From Salvia splendens (lineage: Eukaryota; Streptophyta; Magnoliopsida; Lamiales; Lamiaceae), in contig NC_056037.1 in the NCBI RefSeq assembly GCF_004379255.2, positions 34,073,012 through 34,137,011 on the forward strand: a stretch of DNA of 64,000 bases. Direction: 5' to 3'. Made by a program: the position numbers and the translations under genes. The notes under the pieces were generated by a model, which saw nothing but the letters and a program-made list of their open reading frames with translations, was not told the origin of the DNA and searched no databases. This document shows positions 1-11,181 of this stretch, in pieces. How positions within the stretch are numbered: position 1 is the stretch's first letter; each line of letters starts with the position of its first letter.

Positions 1-1571
1 TATACTGAAGGTCATAACTGCAAACGACCTTAGGAATGAAGTTCAATGACGGAAGTTCATAAGGTCAAAATATTGTCCTTACGAAAAATGAATCAAAGAA
101 GACGATTAATCAAGATGTCCGAGGTTACGAAGGCAAGTACAAATTTTTCAAGAACTGAAAGCGAGTCATAACTCGATGAAGAGAGTACAATGGGCATTAC
201 TTGCAAATTGGGAGTCAACCAAGGTGTTTAAATAGTCAAGGGCTCACGTTTATTTAAAACGTCCCGAAAGGAATTTAGAATCCAAGTAAGTACTGTTGAT
301 TTAAATATCGTTCATTCTAGCTATGAGGGTTGTACTCCCTCGCACATTTTTCGCGAGCTTGAACGTGGTAACATCATTCTATGGAATCGTGGATTCCAAG
401 TTGAGATTCATCGTATCGTCGAAATTAATAACATTTCTTTTGATTGTCGCATCTTCAAAGTCTTCTTGCCATGCCACATAGTTTTCGAAAAGCATTGCCG
501 CTGTACACGTGGTCTTAAGGTGTCGTAAACGTCATCGCATTTGTGTCGCATAGCCATTTTGGCATGGTATGCAAGACTGCATAGTTTAATTAGATCTTAG
601 GTATGATCTCGCCATTGTGAGGATACACCAAAGTTCGAAATATATATTTTTCGTTGTTTTTATCACTCAGGAAAGTGATATTGCAGTTGTCAACTTACAA
701 CTAAGTTCTAGCACGTTTAGTCTGGCCTACCTCTTAGGCACTCTATACTTTCAAGCATAGCTTGAAGCCTCGTACTTCACGTATATATGATCATTACCTA
801 ACTCAAGCTTCATATGGCTCCTACGTTTGCAACAAGGTTCAAAAGTTCCACATTCCCCTTAATAGTGGTTCTATACGATGCCTCGTACTTCATCGGTCAT
901 GAATTTTCACCACATAACGTCGTACATATATTGCACAATCAACGCCATCATACCTCACGGTTAAACAAAAGCAATTGTATAATCTCATAGTGTCTCACGG
1001 TTCATATCTTCACAACATTTTCCAAGAGCCGTAGTATTTACTTATTTCCCACCAGTGTTTTTTTTTTTTTTTTTTTTAGTACAATCAAGTAATCACACGC
1101 ATACTTTACGTTTCACAATTCATGAAATTTCAATCATTTAGAGTTTCATCTATCCAGACTCATAGAAGTCTAATCACATATTCGCCGATTTTCCTTATCG
1201 GGGTGTGCACAAAAATATTCAAACAATTTTTTTTTTTTTGGCATAGTCGTATCAAGCAATTTCATATCCATGTAATTTCATCATCCCACACTTCAAACAA
1301 CATTTTCCAAGACGTCATATTATCTTCGATTCCCATCGAAATAATTTCATTCTCACAAGAGTAATATTCCCATCGCAATTTACAACATTTCACAGTTTCA
1401 GATCAATATAAATCAAGATACTTATTACCTCATTCTTCTTGGTTGGGCAGGGACGAGTTGTGGTGTTGAGCTTCCGATGTTTATCATTTAGCCAAATTAC
1501 ACATGCATAGATTTTGACTCAAAAAGACTCTTGGGTCCAGAGTGGAAAGAACTGAGGCTCTGATACCAAAC
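1..1571 (-). mobile_element. Internal region of a long-LTR retrotransposon, cut by window edge
   Basis: This is the part of the element next to its 5' LTR, read on the minus strand; the element continues off the left edge. A primer-binding site lies directly against the LTR. I find no open frame here resembling gag or pol and no conserved retroelement motif. The stretch is AT-rich, with a run of about 20 T at 1058-1077. It is either a long untranslated leader or the non-coding interior of a non-autonomous large retrotransposon derivative (LARD). With one end missing, the superfamily cannot be settled; the long LTR suggests Ty3-gypsy. Confidence 0.6.
1556..1568 (-). other. Primer-binding site, initiator-Met tRNA type
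   Basis: On the minus strand these bases read TGGTATCAGAGCC, the classic plant retrotransposon primer-binding site complementary to the 3' end of initiator tRNA-Met. It lies 3 bases inside the LTR boundary at 1572, which fixes both the element's orientation (minus) and the LTR end. Confidence 0.85.
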
Positions 1572-4392
1572 TGTCACGCCCGCCCTCTAGGGTTAATAAA
1601 AGCGGGCGATCGCGACTTAAAGGGGTTTTAAAGAACGGGCATAGAAGGCTAGGGTTTCAATAAAAGTTTGACTAAGAATTTAAGTTTAATAAATAAATAA
1701 CCAAAAGCATTTATATTAAGATAAGTAAAAAGACCAAAGGTTTGACATTAATAAAAGAGTAACGAGTTTTCAACATTTAATCAAAAAGATTCATAGTCAA
1801 GTAAAAACAAGTAAAGAAAATATCCCAGCGGAAGCATCCAAGAGAAGAGTGACGTCATGTGTGAAGACACGACGACACTCAGAGTTTCAAAACGACCATA
1901 GTTTATTATTAATTCCTGCTCAACACCACCAACCGCTCGTCGCTGCTCAACCTGCACATAGAGAAAACATATGCAGGGCTGAGTACTTTTGAAAATACTC
2001 AGTGGCTCGTGCCGAAAACATTTTAAGTAAGAGTACATATTATTATCATGCCATACGTAGGTAACCATCGGGGTTTGAGATTAAAAGACCCGAGGCACCG
2101 AAACATTTTCCATTGTTCAAAATAGCGACTGCGCAGTCATTTTTCCCCATCGTCATCAACCATATCTGCCAATACATGACAAGGAATGCGGCCGCAAACC
2201 AGGTCACTAGACCGGCCAGCCCGTACGCTAGCACACGATCTACCATAGGTGTACACTAATCCACGTAGGGTTTTCGGCCCTACGAGGACCCGAATTCGAT
2301 TTATATAACAGTGGCAACAGCCACATCAGATAGGCATGTCAAAACAAATCAGGCATGATAATCACTTTAAACCACCCTTATCTCTCCACAGTCATACGTA
2401 AAAGATTTTAATAAAATAAAACCCACACATATCGTAGGGTAGAAAAGAAGCCCACCTCGACCGTTTAGATTTCAAGTTTCGCTTTTCCTTTGATATCACG
2501 TTTAGCGCACGAATTTTCACCTTTAGATAAGGTATTCCCAATTAGTCATCAACATGGACTAAAATCATGCATGTCCTAGATCATTCCCCTTTCCCGCTCA
2601 ACAATAGGAATCACATCATATCACACTTCTTTGCATATCACATCACCTCATCACATATGTAAATTCATGTATGTCATTCAAGCATACAATTATAGTTGTT
2701 TAACCCAAGTAGAGATCTGGCAGCTCTGCGCAACCTTTTTGTAAAAATTATTTAAAAATCATCCGACTTCCGTTGGGGCTAAAACTTTACGACCAAGCAG
2801 TAGACTCATCAAACAACTTACAGTTTAAATTTAATGTCAAAATAACCTTTTTAGGTCGGTCAAACAGAAAGCACAACCTACTGGTCGAGAAAACACGTTT
2901 TCGGCAGAAAAGCGCAGTCAACTTTAAAAATTCACCATAAATTCATCGTTCAACCAAAAGGGTCGAAATTTACACACAATATAGAAGACATCACGAAGTT
3001 TACACAGGAAAAAGAATCGGTCAAATCGGAGTTCGTTTGGTTGGTCAAAAATACATCAGAACACACTGTTCAGAAATCACAGATTTTCATATTGATAGCA
3101 ATTCGAATTAGGGTTTATCCCTACTCATTCAAAATAAATCTTTTCATGGTTTTGATATAAAATCATGCTCACAAGAGTCCTTAAACACATATTTTCATGA
3201 AATCGCACATCAATCACCGAGGATTCAATAAATCAACAAGCAATTGCAATCAAAACGTACTCACACAAACGATTACACATTCCCACCGATCAAACCCTTA
3301 GATCGGCATTCCCTACACTCTCTACATGCATGAGGGAGTCAAAGAAAGTCTAGATGGAGAGGATTGAAGAATATGGGTTTGAATGTACCTTTTCTTGGAC
3401 GAAATAATCGGTAGGAAGCAATTAAAACCTTGGTTCTTCAACAATCTCTTGGAAAATTGTTATGATCTTGAGTGAATGGAAGAACAAGTGTGGGAGGAGA
3501 TGAAAAGGGGAGGGGGCGTGTGTAGTGAAGTGGGAGGCGTGTGATGAGAGGCTAGGTTTAGGTTAGGAGTATTTTATAAGGTTAGAATAGAATCTCCAAT
3601 TAATTAGGAATTTGGAGGATTAATGACATGAATATTTTGATAGAGATTAGGGAAGATTGTGGGGTGGAATTAACGTGACTTTGGGGAGAAGAAAAGAGAG
3701 AGATTTCGAAAATCATGGCTAATTTATTAGCCTATGATTTTATTTGGTATTTTCACGGAGCAGAATAAAATAATACGGAGCAAGAAAATTAATAAAAATC
3801 CTCCCAAATATTATGGAAATAGGCGTGTTATTCAATTCCTCCCACAAGGAATAATTTCCAATCTTTAATAAATAAAGATATAGAAAGATTTGCTAGGATA
3901 TTCCAATTAAAACATGGAAAGGAATAATTTATGGATCAAAAAAATAAATGAATAATTTCTTCTCCCAAAAGCTAGGAGATTTCGAAATCTCCTTAGGAAT
4001 AATAGTGGGGCCGATTTTTATCAAGAATTAAATAGGGTAATTAGGCTTTGGATTTAATTGGATAATTATCCCAATCAAATAATTAAATCCAACAAAATAG
4101 AATTCCTCTCCTTAAAAATAGTAGTGGTCGAATTTTCTCAATAAAAAGGCAGGGTAATTATTTATGCCTCTAATTAAATCTCACTCCCCAAAATAATATA
4201 ATTCATCGCAACATTTCATTCCACATCAATTAATTATAACACGTCATAACATCAACGAATTTGACTTGGTCAAAACAAAATTAGGTCACCAAAACAAACA
4301 CATAATAAATCGCCATTTAATTCCTGCAATCAAAGCAATAAATACAACGTCTTAGGGTTCGAAAACTAGGGTTCAAAAAGTGGGGCGTTACA
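1572..4392 (-). mobile_element. LTR (about 2.8 kb) of a retrotransposon inserted in a TCP gene
   Basis: The LTR is bounded by TGTCACGCCC at the left and GGGGCGTTACA at the right. These are imperfect inverted copies giving the required TG...CA ends. The left boundary adjoins the primer-binding site and the right boundary adjoins a coding sequence. At 2,821 bp it is long for an LTR and contains no convincing ORF. The partner LTR is outside the window, so neither LTR divergence nor the target-site duplication can be measured; the predicted 5-bp duplication is GTGAC at 4393-4397. The insertion interrupts a TCP-family gene. Confidence 0.8.
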
Positions 4393-4653
4393 GTGACGGT
4401 CTTTCTTTCCGGTCCTCTTCCTTGGGATTGCTTGTTTCTGTTTAGGTTTTGGGGGTTTCTTTTGGGGGTTTGGCAGGGGGGGTTTGGAGTGGAAGTCCGG
4501 GAAGATGATTTGGTTCAATTCAGCGAAAACTGGGGAGGGGAAGTTGGAGAAAAATGGGGATTCATCGATTATAGGGTTTTGAATTTGATCGTAAAGCTGA
4601 AAAGGAGGCTTTTGGAAAGAGGGCTCGAGAGGGTTATCTGCCGATGGTAACAT
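4366..4653 (-). pseudogene. TCP transcription factor, 5' part only, broken by the LTR at 4392
   Basis: Minus-strand ATG at 4651-4653 opens 87 codons that run into the LTR; the frame then reads 8 LTR codons and stops at 4366. The last gene-derived residues are RKRTGKKDRH. This is the start of the basic part of the TCP domain, where class II CYC/TB1-type proteins continue with a serine-lysine-isoleucine stretch. The rest of the TCP domain is absent, so this copy cannot encode a DNA-binding TCP protein unless the element is excised or spliced out. The N-terminus (MLPSADNPL...) and the proline/lysine-rich lead-in suggest the BRANCHED1/TCP12/TCP18 side of the family rather than floral CYCLOIDEA; that finer assignment is tentative. 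An upstream in-frame ATG at 4819-4821 exists, but the added residues look like translated leader. The remaining exon should lie left of the window, beyond the other LTR. Confidence 0.78.
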
Positions 4654-4967
4654 TGTTTCTCGGGCGTTGCGAAATTGGCTAGTTGTTTTGGATGTCAGGT
4701 GGAGAATGTAGTGCAACTTTGTAGTGGTTGTTAGGGCAAGAGCGTGGCTAAAGTGATGCAAGTATAATGTAGAAGATGATGGCAACGCCAACACGAGATT
4801 AGGTAGGGATGGTGGGGTCAATTTGAATGAAATATCGAATTAATTATAGTTTAATGTTGCGCTTTATTACAAGTTTAGGAAATAGTAAATAGATTAGCCA
4901 GTTACAAATTTAGCCAAACATATGGTTTTAGTCATGATAAGAAAACCTAATTCTTTCCCATAACTTA

Positions 4968-5216
4968 CTACCTCCGTCCCCAAATATTGTCTGACCCGGC
5001 ACGAATTTTAAGAAATATAATAAAAAGTGAGTTGAAAAAGTTAGTGGAATGTGAGTCCTATTTATATATATATTAGTTTTATAATAAAATGTGAGTATGA
5101 ATTAGTTAGTAGAATATGATGTCCACTACCAAAAAATGATAAAAAGTAAAATGAGACAAACTTTCAGGGACGGACCGAGATAGTAAATTGGGACAGACTT
5201 TCAGGGACAAAGGTAG
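4968..5216. mobile_element. Stowaway-like MITE
   Basis: Inverted ends begin CTACCTCCGTCCC at left and, read inward from the right, CTACCTTTGTCCC. The element is flanked by TA on both sides (4966-4967 and 5217-5218) and is 249 bp with no coding capacity. It lies in what would be the promoter region of the broken TCP gene. Confidence 0.8.
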
Positions 5217-5390
5217 TACATTGTTTTTTGGTGATATTCACAAAATTTCTCTCTCATGTAATTTTAGGGCTGTTGATTCTCGAAACCTTTTTGTTGGAAG
5301 CAAAATATTTGACGATGTATGAAATCTTGGAAAGGGTAATTACTTGGATAGAAAATTAAGAATTTAATTTTCCACTCTAAATAAACATTA

Positions 5391-7224
5391 GAGCATCCCC
5401 ATCCGCGCTCTTGTCAGCGAGTATGGATGTGGGCCCGGACCCACTTTTACTCCCTGCTCTTAGGCAAGAGCACAACACCCACATCCGTTCTCTTCCGCAA
5501 GGACAAGCTCAAGGGTCCCATCATTCTATTATTCAATTTAAATAAAAACATTTCCACAAAATTAAAATGCATCAAAAATATCCGGAATACTATTACAAAT
5601 TACAAAAAAAATTAAAAATTACATAATTAAAATCCTAAAAATTAAAAAGTACATAATTAAAATCCTAAAAATTAAAAATTACATAATTAAACTCCTAAAA
5701 AATAAAAATTACATAATTAAACTCCTAAAAAATAAAAATTACATAATTAAAGGCTAAAAATACCCCCGTGGAAGACTATTCATCCGGCTCTACCCTCAAT
5801 GTTCTTTGGAGACCCCGTATCATTGCCACATGCGATCGAAGTTGCTCGGGGGTCATAGTTGACCTATCGGCCAAATTGAGTTGGGCCAAAACCCCCCACA
5901 ACGAGTTGGTGGGGGTTGAGGTGGCACAAAGGGAGCGGGAGCGGGAGTGGGGGCGAATGGAGTCGCGGCGCGACGGCGGTTGGCCGTCGACTTCTTCCTT
6001 CCTTGCGGCCAGCGTTGGGAACTACTCGGGCCGGCGTCGGGGCTACCCAAGTTAGCTCCGGCGAGCTGGGTGGACACCTCATCGGAGCCGACGTCGGATA
6101 GGGATACTGACCTTGATCGTTTGCTGGAGGAGCTAGAGGAGGATGATACGTCTCCCCTATAGTTCTGATGCACACGCACCTCCTGCCAAACATTGAGGTA
6201 CTTGAACTGTTTGTAGTGTTGGGATTGATAGGTCGCCAACACGGCACTGATGATGTCGACCTCGCTTCTGCCGCTCCCCGCCGACCGCTCTTCCTGGAGG
6301 TAATACCCCTGTAACTTTTAGATTTCTTCGTTGGCTCTGTATATGGCATTGCACACCATACTCTCGTTGCGCTCGATTGTTCCAGTCGGCCGGTTTTGAT
6401 TGTACCGGCGACAGACACGCCACCAAAAATGGTCCCCGGATTGGTTCGTGTCAATCTCCGGATCTTCGGAGATAGACAAAAAAGCTTTGATTAATTGATC
6501 CATCTCCTCCGGAGTGTACAGGGTGCGGACACCACGAGTAGGAAGATGAGGAGTTTGAGAGCTGCCGCTCCCTCCCGCTCTAGGTACGAGTGGTTCGGGT
6601 GCCCACCTGTATTGCCCATCGGGGGCATCTTGGTCGTCCACCGGATAAGGCCGATAGCCACCCGGAGCTTGCGAACTTTGAGTTTGAGGAGGGGCCAAAA
6701 ATTCCGTTTCCAGACTAGGAAATGGTTGCGAGCCGAACCATTCGTGGTTCCAACCGCGGGAGTCGGAGGGGTGATCGCCGGAGCAGGACATTTTTTTTTG
6801 TTGTAAGAGTGAAAGAAAGATTGAGAATTGTAAGAATGGAAATGAGAATTTAGATGAGAATTGTGTAGTGTGGTGTGAAATTTTTTATGTGGAAGTGGAG
6901 GTATTTATAGATGAAAATGTGAATTTTTGGGGAAAAAAATTTGAAAAATAAATTAAAAGTGAGAAGAAAACGGATATAATTTTTTGGGAAGTGGGAATTT
7001 TTTTTAATCGGATTTTTTAATTAAAAGACGATTTAAAAAAAAGAAATTCCAACGGCATTGCTGTTGGTCAATCAGGCGTTAACACGTGTGCTGCTCGCTG
7101 GCACGGACGTGCTCGATGTATCGAGCAGCGCCGCGCCAACAGCAAGAGCGCAGTGGCGAGCAGCGGTGTGCCGCGCCGCTGACACGGACGAACGGACGGC
7201 GTGGTGTCAACGTTGCGGATGCTC
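5391..7224 (-). mobile_element. PIF/Harbinger-type DNA transposon carrying ORF1 only
   Basis: Left end GAGCATCCCCATCC and, read inward, right end GAGCATCCGCAAC share an 8-bp perfect terminal repeat and are flanked by the 3-bp target duplication TTA (5388-5390, 7225-7227), as expected for PIF/Harbinger. The only gene inside is a broken minus-strand Myb-like ORF1; no DDE transposase is present. The left subterminal part contains near-identical AT-rich direct repeats (about 5600-5760). The right subterminal part is rich in GCTCG and CGAGC motifs. Confidence 0.8.
5776..6791 (-). pseudogene. Harbinger ORF1 (Myb/SANT-like protein), broken
   Basis: The frame opens at ATG 6791 and encodes the conserved ORF1 pattern: a segment beginning YTPEEMDQL, then FWWRVCRRY, then (past the stop) a Q-H-Y-rich segment and W-Q-E-V, followed by a serine-rich, lysine-rich tail. 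An in-frame TAG interrupts it at about 6318-6320, and the same frame resumes after it. Near 5850-5900 the reading frame changes; the family's usual C-terminus (MTPEQLRSHVAM-like) is found in a third frame, ending with the stop at 5776-5778. So there is one nonsense codon and at least one frameshift. In Harbinger elements this protein normally partners the transposase in DNA binding. Plant genome annotations often mislabel such frames as host proteins. Confidence 0.75.
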
Positions 7225-7562
7225 TTAGTACTATACAAAAGCGCATATTGCTCTTAGTCGTCATTAATATCTAATGGCTGGTGCCTGGTGCCTGGTGGTA
7301 TGATGTTTAGGCACTAGATTTGCCAACTACATCGGCGGTAGGTAATGTGTTCGTTGTTCGTTGTTCGGTACAAGTTTTAATTTACATGTTCAGATCATAT
7401 ATGTTTTTGCAATATTCTAATGTTCCTGTAGAGTGTTTAGATCATAAATGTTGTACAAATTGATGTCAGCCTTGGCCGGCTGGGATTTTAACTAAAGAAA
7501 GCGATGCCTATTGCATTATTGGTTACATTGTCAAATATCATTAATTATACTACTAGTATTTA
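7225..7562. other. Unassigned spacer between two Harbinger elements
   Basis: About 340 bp. There is a short local duplication (GGTGCCT repeated near 7280). I see no gene, RNA or element signature in it. Confidence 0.5.
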
Positions 7563-7754
7563 GAGCATCCGCAACGCGGGCCGTGGGCATTCCGCGTTTC
7601 GTTCCTTCGGAACGAAACCGTAGCGGAACGCGTTGCGGCGCTGCGTTTCATCGCGGTTCCGTTCCCATGCCGTCCCGGGTGCCGTGGGCACGAGACGCGG
7701 CACGGTCCGTGCCGCCACGCGCTTCGGCGACGTGGCTCGCCCTGCGTCGTGCGT

Positions 7755-7786
7755 GACGCCCACTCGCCGGCCCGCGAGTGGGCGTC
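7755..7786. repeat. GC-rich hairpin in Harbinger end
   Basis: A perfect 13-bp inverted repeat (GACGCCCACTCGC and its complement) around a 6-base loop. The same hairpin occurs at 41,628-41,659 in a related element, with a single change that turns one pair into T opposite G. Confidence 0.8.
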
Positions 7787-7950
7787 GTCACGCTGACGCA
7801 ATAAATTCATTTTTTTAAAAATGAATTTTTAAAAAAATATTTTTTATTTATAAAAATTGTTTTTTATATTTAAAAACAATTTTTACAAATAAATGAATAC
7901 TAGAAATTCGTATTAGCCCATATATATTTGATGGGCTTGCGAATTTATGA

Positions 7951-8335
7951 AACTCATTCTTGGTTATCTCTATTTTATAGAGACATCCTTGAATGTTTTA
8001 TGTTCCACTTTCGATGTGGGACAAACTCATTCTTGGTTATCTCTATTTTATAGAGACATCCTTGAATGTTTTATGTTCCACTTTCGATGTGGGACAAACT
8101 CATTCTTGGTTATCTCTATTTTATAGAGACATCCTTGAATGTTTTATGTTCCACTTTCGATGTGGGACAAACTCATTCTTGGTTGTCTCTATTTTATAGA
8201 GACATCCTTGAATGTTTTATGTTCCACTTTCGATGTGGGACAAACTCATTCTTGGTTGTCTCTATTTTATAGAGACATCCTTGAATGTTTTATGTTCCAC
8301 TTTCGATGTGGGACAAACTCATTCTTGGTTGTCTC
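7951..8335. repeat. 73-bp tandem repeat array, 5 full copies plus a partial sixth
   Basis: The unit begins AACTCATTCTTGG and recurs at 7951, 8024, 8097, 8170, 8243 and 8316 (partial). Copies are almost identical; copies 1-3 read GGTTATC and copies 4-6 read GGTTGTC at one site, which records the expansion order. Because 73 is not a multiple of 3, any open frame across it repeats the same peptides shifted by frame, so the frames starting at 7993, 8066 and 8139 are artefacts, not genes. Confidence 0.95.
7972..8314 (-). promoter_or_regulatory. Five tandem snRNA-type promoter units (USE plus TATA)
   Basis: On the minus strand each repeat contains GTCCCACATCG, an exact match to the plant snRNA upstream sequence element RTCCCACATCG, at 8012-8022, 8085-8095, 8158-8168, 8231-8241 and 8304-8314. 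Each is followed 32 bases later by TATAAAAT (7972-7979 and every 73 bp). In plants, a USE-TATA gap of about 33 bp marks Pol II snRNA promoters, while about 23 bp marks Pol III ones. Motif and spacing are seen directly; promoter activity is inference. No snRNA-like gene body lies downstream to the left. Confidence 0.5.
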
Positions 8336-8650
8336 TATAAAATTGTATTTTAAATTATGTCATTTTTTATTTTTTTAGGATTTTAATTATGTCTTTTTCT
8401 ATTTTTTTGAATTTTAAGTTGTAATGTTATTTTAATTTTAATGAAGTGTGTTTGTTTTAATTGAATTGGGTTGGAAATAAAAATAAAATATGAAATTGAA
8501 TGAATAGTAATTTAAGGAACGGTTAAGGAACGGAGGGTTGCAGGTTCCGTTCCTTAGTTAAGGAACGAAGTAAAAAAGTACAGTGGGGTCCTCAAATAGT
8601 GGTTTAAGGAACGGTATAGGAACGGTATAGGAACAGCGTTGTGGATGGCC

Positions 8651-8935
8651 TTATGACATTATCTTTTTTTAGCTTAGTTATCTTTTGTCTTTATTAACTC
8701 CCTGATTTTTATTTTTATTTTTATTTTTATTTTGGTAATAAAATCCCTGATTTTCTAAACAGTGTGAATAATGATACAGTAAAAGTTTTCTGGATATAAA
8801 CTATTTCTTGGATCCTTCATCAGTTCGCTCTTAACATGATAAAATATTTTGGAGAGAGAGATGTTCAATTCTATGATGTGATCAACTCACATTGGTGCAG
8901 GTGGGGATAAGGCTGATCATAGGAATTTAAAGCAA
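8651..8935. other. AT-rich spacer, nothing recognised
   Basis: Contains a short (TTTTTA)n-like stretch near 8705-8735. No gene or element signature. Confidence 0.5.
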
Positions 8936-9175
8936 CGACCTAGCTTACCCAATATTAACAGTGACAGAATAGATCAATTGCGTAATCAAGACAAACAGAA
9001 AAGTAAAAGAGACACAGAATTTACGTGGTTCACCAACGTTGGGTTAGCTATGTCCACGGGCAGAAAACGGAGAACATATTGTATTCAGATTATTTTCGGA
9101 TTACAGAGTTATGCGTCCTATTTCTATATAAATAGGCACACAGACGACGAGCTAGACCCAATATAACAATTATGG
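8936..9175 (-). mobile_element. LTR remnant
   Basis: On the minus strand this contains CCCGTGGACATAGC followed by GAACCACGTAAATTC. This matches in layout the motif present in both complete LTR families of this window (near 11,250 and 50,670). No boundaries, internal region or partner LTR were found, so this is most likely a degraded solo LTR of a third family. Confidence 0.5.
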
Positions 9176-9645
9176 CATAAAACAGAAACATATCATAATA
9201 ATACATATTTAAGGTATACCAACAAATAATAATATGTAGCATTACTTTTGTCGTTAGACATGTAGGTAGGTGTTATGGGTAGACGGTAATTATTTGGAGC
9301 TGTATTTAAAACAGCTTTATTTCCATTGAAGGCCATGTTCTTTGACTGTATGACTACATGTCTCTTTCACTGCTAAAGTCGATCTGAAACCCTACCTCCC
9401 ATCATGCCATCTCCCTTTTTTACTTCCACGACAGCCTAATTCAGTAACATGAGTTGGATATAGAGATAGATTGAGAGAGAGAAGAAAAGGGGAGTCGAAT
9501 AACTTTTAATTAGGTCTATAGAAATTCAAAAGTTTAGGAGAATCTGCAACTGAACCTATTCCCAAATACTAATTGTTTCCAAATTCCTCTTTTGATCATT
9601 TAATTAAGTGGCTGAATTTTATATTTCACGGGTTACAATTATATA
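9176..9645. other. AT-rich intergenic DNA
   Basis: No ORF, RNA gene or terminal repeats recognised. A purine-rich GAGA tract lies near 9464-9494. Confidence 0.4.
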
Positions 9646-9845
9646 CTCTCTCCGTTTCATAATAGATGTCACACTTTCTTTTTTAGGTGTCCCACAAAAG
9701 ATGTCACATTTCCTCTTTTGGAAAAAGTCTCTTCTCACATCAATTATAAAATTATAGTTTCTTTCACCACTTAACACACAAAATAACATCTCCTAAAACC
9801 CCGTGTCATCTCCCAAGTGTAACATCTACTATAGGACGGATGGAG
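9646..9845. mobile_element. Stowaway-like MITE
   Basis: Ends CTCTCTCCGTTTC and, read inward from the right, CTCCATCCGTCC; related subterminal sequence (AGATGTCACAC and AGATGTTACAC). Flanked by TA at 9644-9645 and 9846-9847. About 200 bp, non-coding. Confidence 0.8.
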
Positions 9846-10022
9846 TACTATAACACCAAAAACTAATTAATATACGATGATAGTCAACTTGTTTTTCATA
9901 TTCACATTCTTTTTATGTTTAATAAGTCAATATAGTAGCCATTCTTGTTGACCAATCATCTATTTTTGGTAATTAACTACACATTCAACTAACTTATCAT
10001 ACCTAGTATTATAAAACTAATA

Positions 10023-10316
10023 CTCCATCCATCCCTTATTAGTATGAACATTTGGTTCGGCACGAGTTTTAATATACTATTGGAAAAGTAAGAGAGATAG
10101 AAAGAAAGGGTTTTAAAGTATTGTTAGTGGATAATGGGTCTCACCTCATTAGAGAGAAAATAGTTTCTAAAATTATAAAGTTCATACTTTTCAGGAACTA
10201 ATGGAATATATAAATGTAAGACTCACACTCCACTAACTTTTTCAATCCACTTTCCACTATATTTATTAAAACACGTTCCAAGTCTAAATGATTCAATTAA
10301 TCGTGGACGGATGGAG
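10023..10316. mobile_element. Stowaway-like MITE, decayed
   Basis: Ends CTCCATCCATCCC and, read inward, CTCCATCCGTCC. TA precedes the left end; the right flank has lost it. The interior (for example ATGGAATATA at 10200) suggests a composite or internally rearranged copy. Confidence 0.6.
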
Positions 10317-10998
10317 AAAGAGAGAGGGAGGGGGAAAGATAGTGAAAGTAATGTCAGTGAATTGTGGAGGGTAGTATTTAATTGTTTAATATTTTCCATA
10401 TTTAAAAATGATCTAATTTTAGTGGGCGGTCCAGAATAGTAAAACTAATTTATTATTTTTTTAAATAAGGGAAGTACAAGTATAATAGAATTATCAAAGA
10501 AATCATTTTAAAAAAAAATAAAAGTGATTAATAATATCAAAGTTGAATACAAATAATGAAACTCATTGTCTATAAATGATCTAGAAATCCTAGATTTAAT
10601 AGTAGTGTTTTTTTTTTGTTTTTAGAAACAAGATCCACTATTTATGGATATCAGGTCTCGTTAATCCTGCAGTTTCACTGAAAGGTGAAAGAGAAGAATA
10701 CAGATCAGGTTCGGCCCACTAAGTGAGTTTTGGGCTTACGTTCTCTTATGATTTGCCAAATTGACCCAATCAAGAAGAAATGATAAAATGTTTTAATAAA
10801 AGGAATGATCCAATAATTTATTTATAATTGGCCATGTATATTCTTCATTATATTAAATCGTATGATTGATAAATTTATGTCATCACCTCCTACAACTGCA
10901 ACCACTTTTTAATATACTTAAAATTATCTAGGGAGTTTTAAAATTAAATTTATTAATATAATATAACATATTTATACATTTTCGGAGCTATTGAATTA
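10317..10998. other. AT-rich intergenic DNA
   Basis: A purine-rich GAGAGAGGGAGG tract lies at the left edge and short homopolymer runs lie near 10,505 and 10,608. No gene found. Confidence 0.4.
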
Positions 10999-11181
10999 CT
11001 CCCTCTGTACCAGATAGTTTGTCCCACTTTATTTTTTCACACTCGTTTTGCAAAAAATAATAATAAATATGTAAAGTTGAGAGAAAGTAAAATAAGAGAA
11101 TGAACAATGTAGGTAAGATTATTCTCTACATTATTTTCTCTTTTACTTTACTTTCTTTTCACTTTAACTATTTATTATTAT

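Larger units (their letters stand above)
7563..8650. mobile_element. Non-autonomous PIF/Harbinger element with tandem-repeat interior
   Basis: Left end GAGCATCCGCAACGC; the right end read inward is GGCCATCCACAACGC. TTA target duplications lie at 7560-7562 and 8651-8653. The left 230 bp and the right 150 bp are clearly related to the ends of the element at 41,466-43,412, including a 13-bp GC-rich hairpin at 7755-7786. The coding interior is missing and replaced by an AT-rich segment with six copies (the last partial) of a 73-bp unit. Copies of GGAACG (or CGTTCC) are repeated near both ends and may be transposase-binding sites (inference). Confidence 0.8.

Noticed and set aside
4393..4650. Plus-strand 85-codon frame opposite the TCP fragment
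   Set aside because: Shadow of the minus-strand coding sequence; no domain of its own.
7993..8378. Three overlapping repetitive open frames with identical peptides
   Set aside because: They arise because the 73-bp tandem unit shifts the same peptide by one base per copy; no start context or known domain.
8885..8915. Sequence reminiscent of miR168 (TTGGTGCAGGT)
   Set aside because: Several mismatches to the mature miRNA and no complementary arm within 200 bases.
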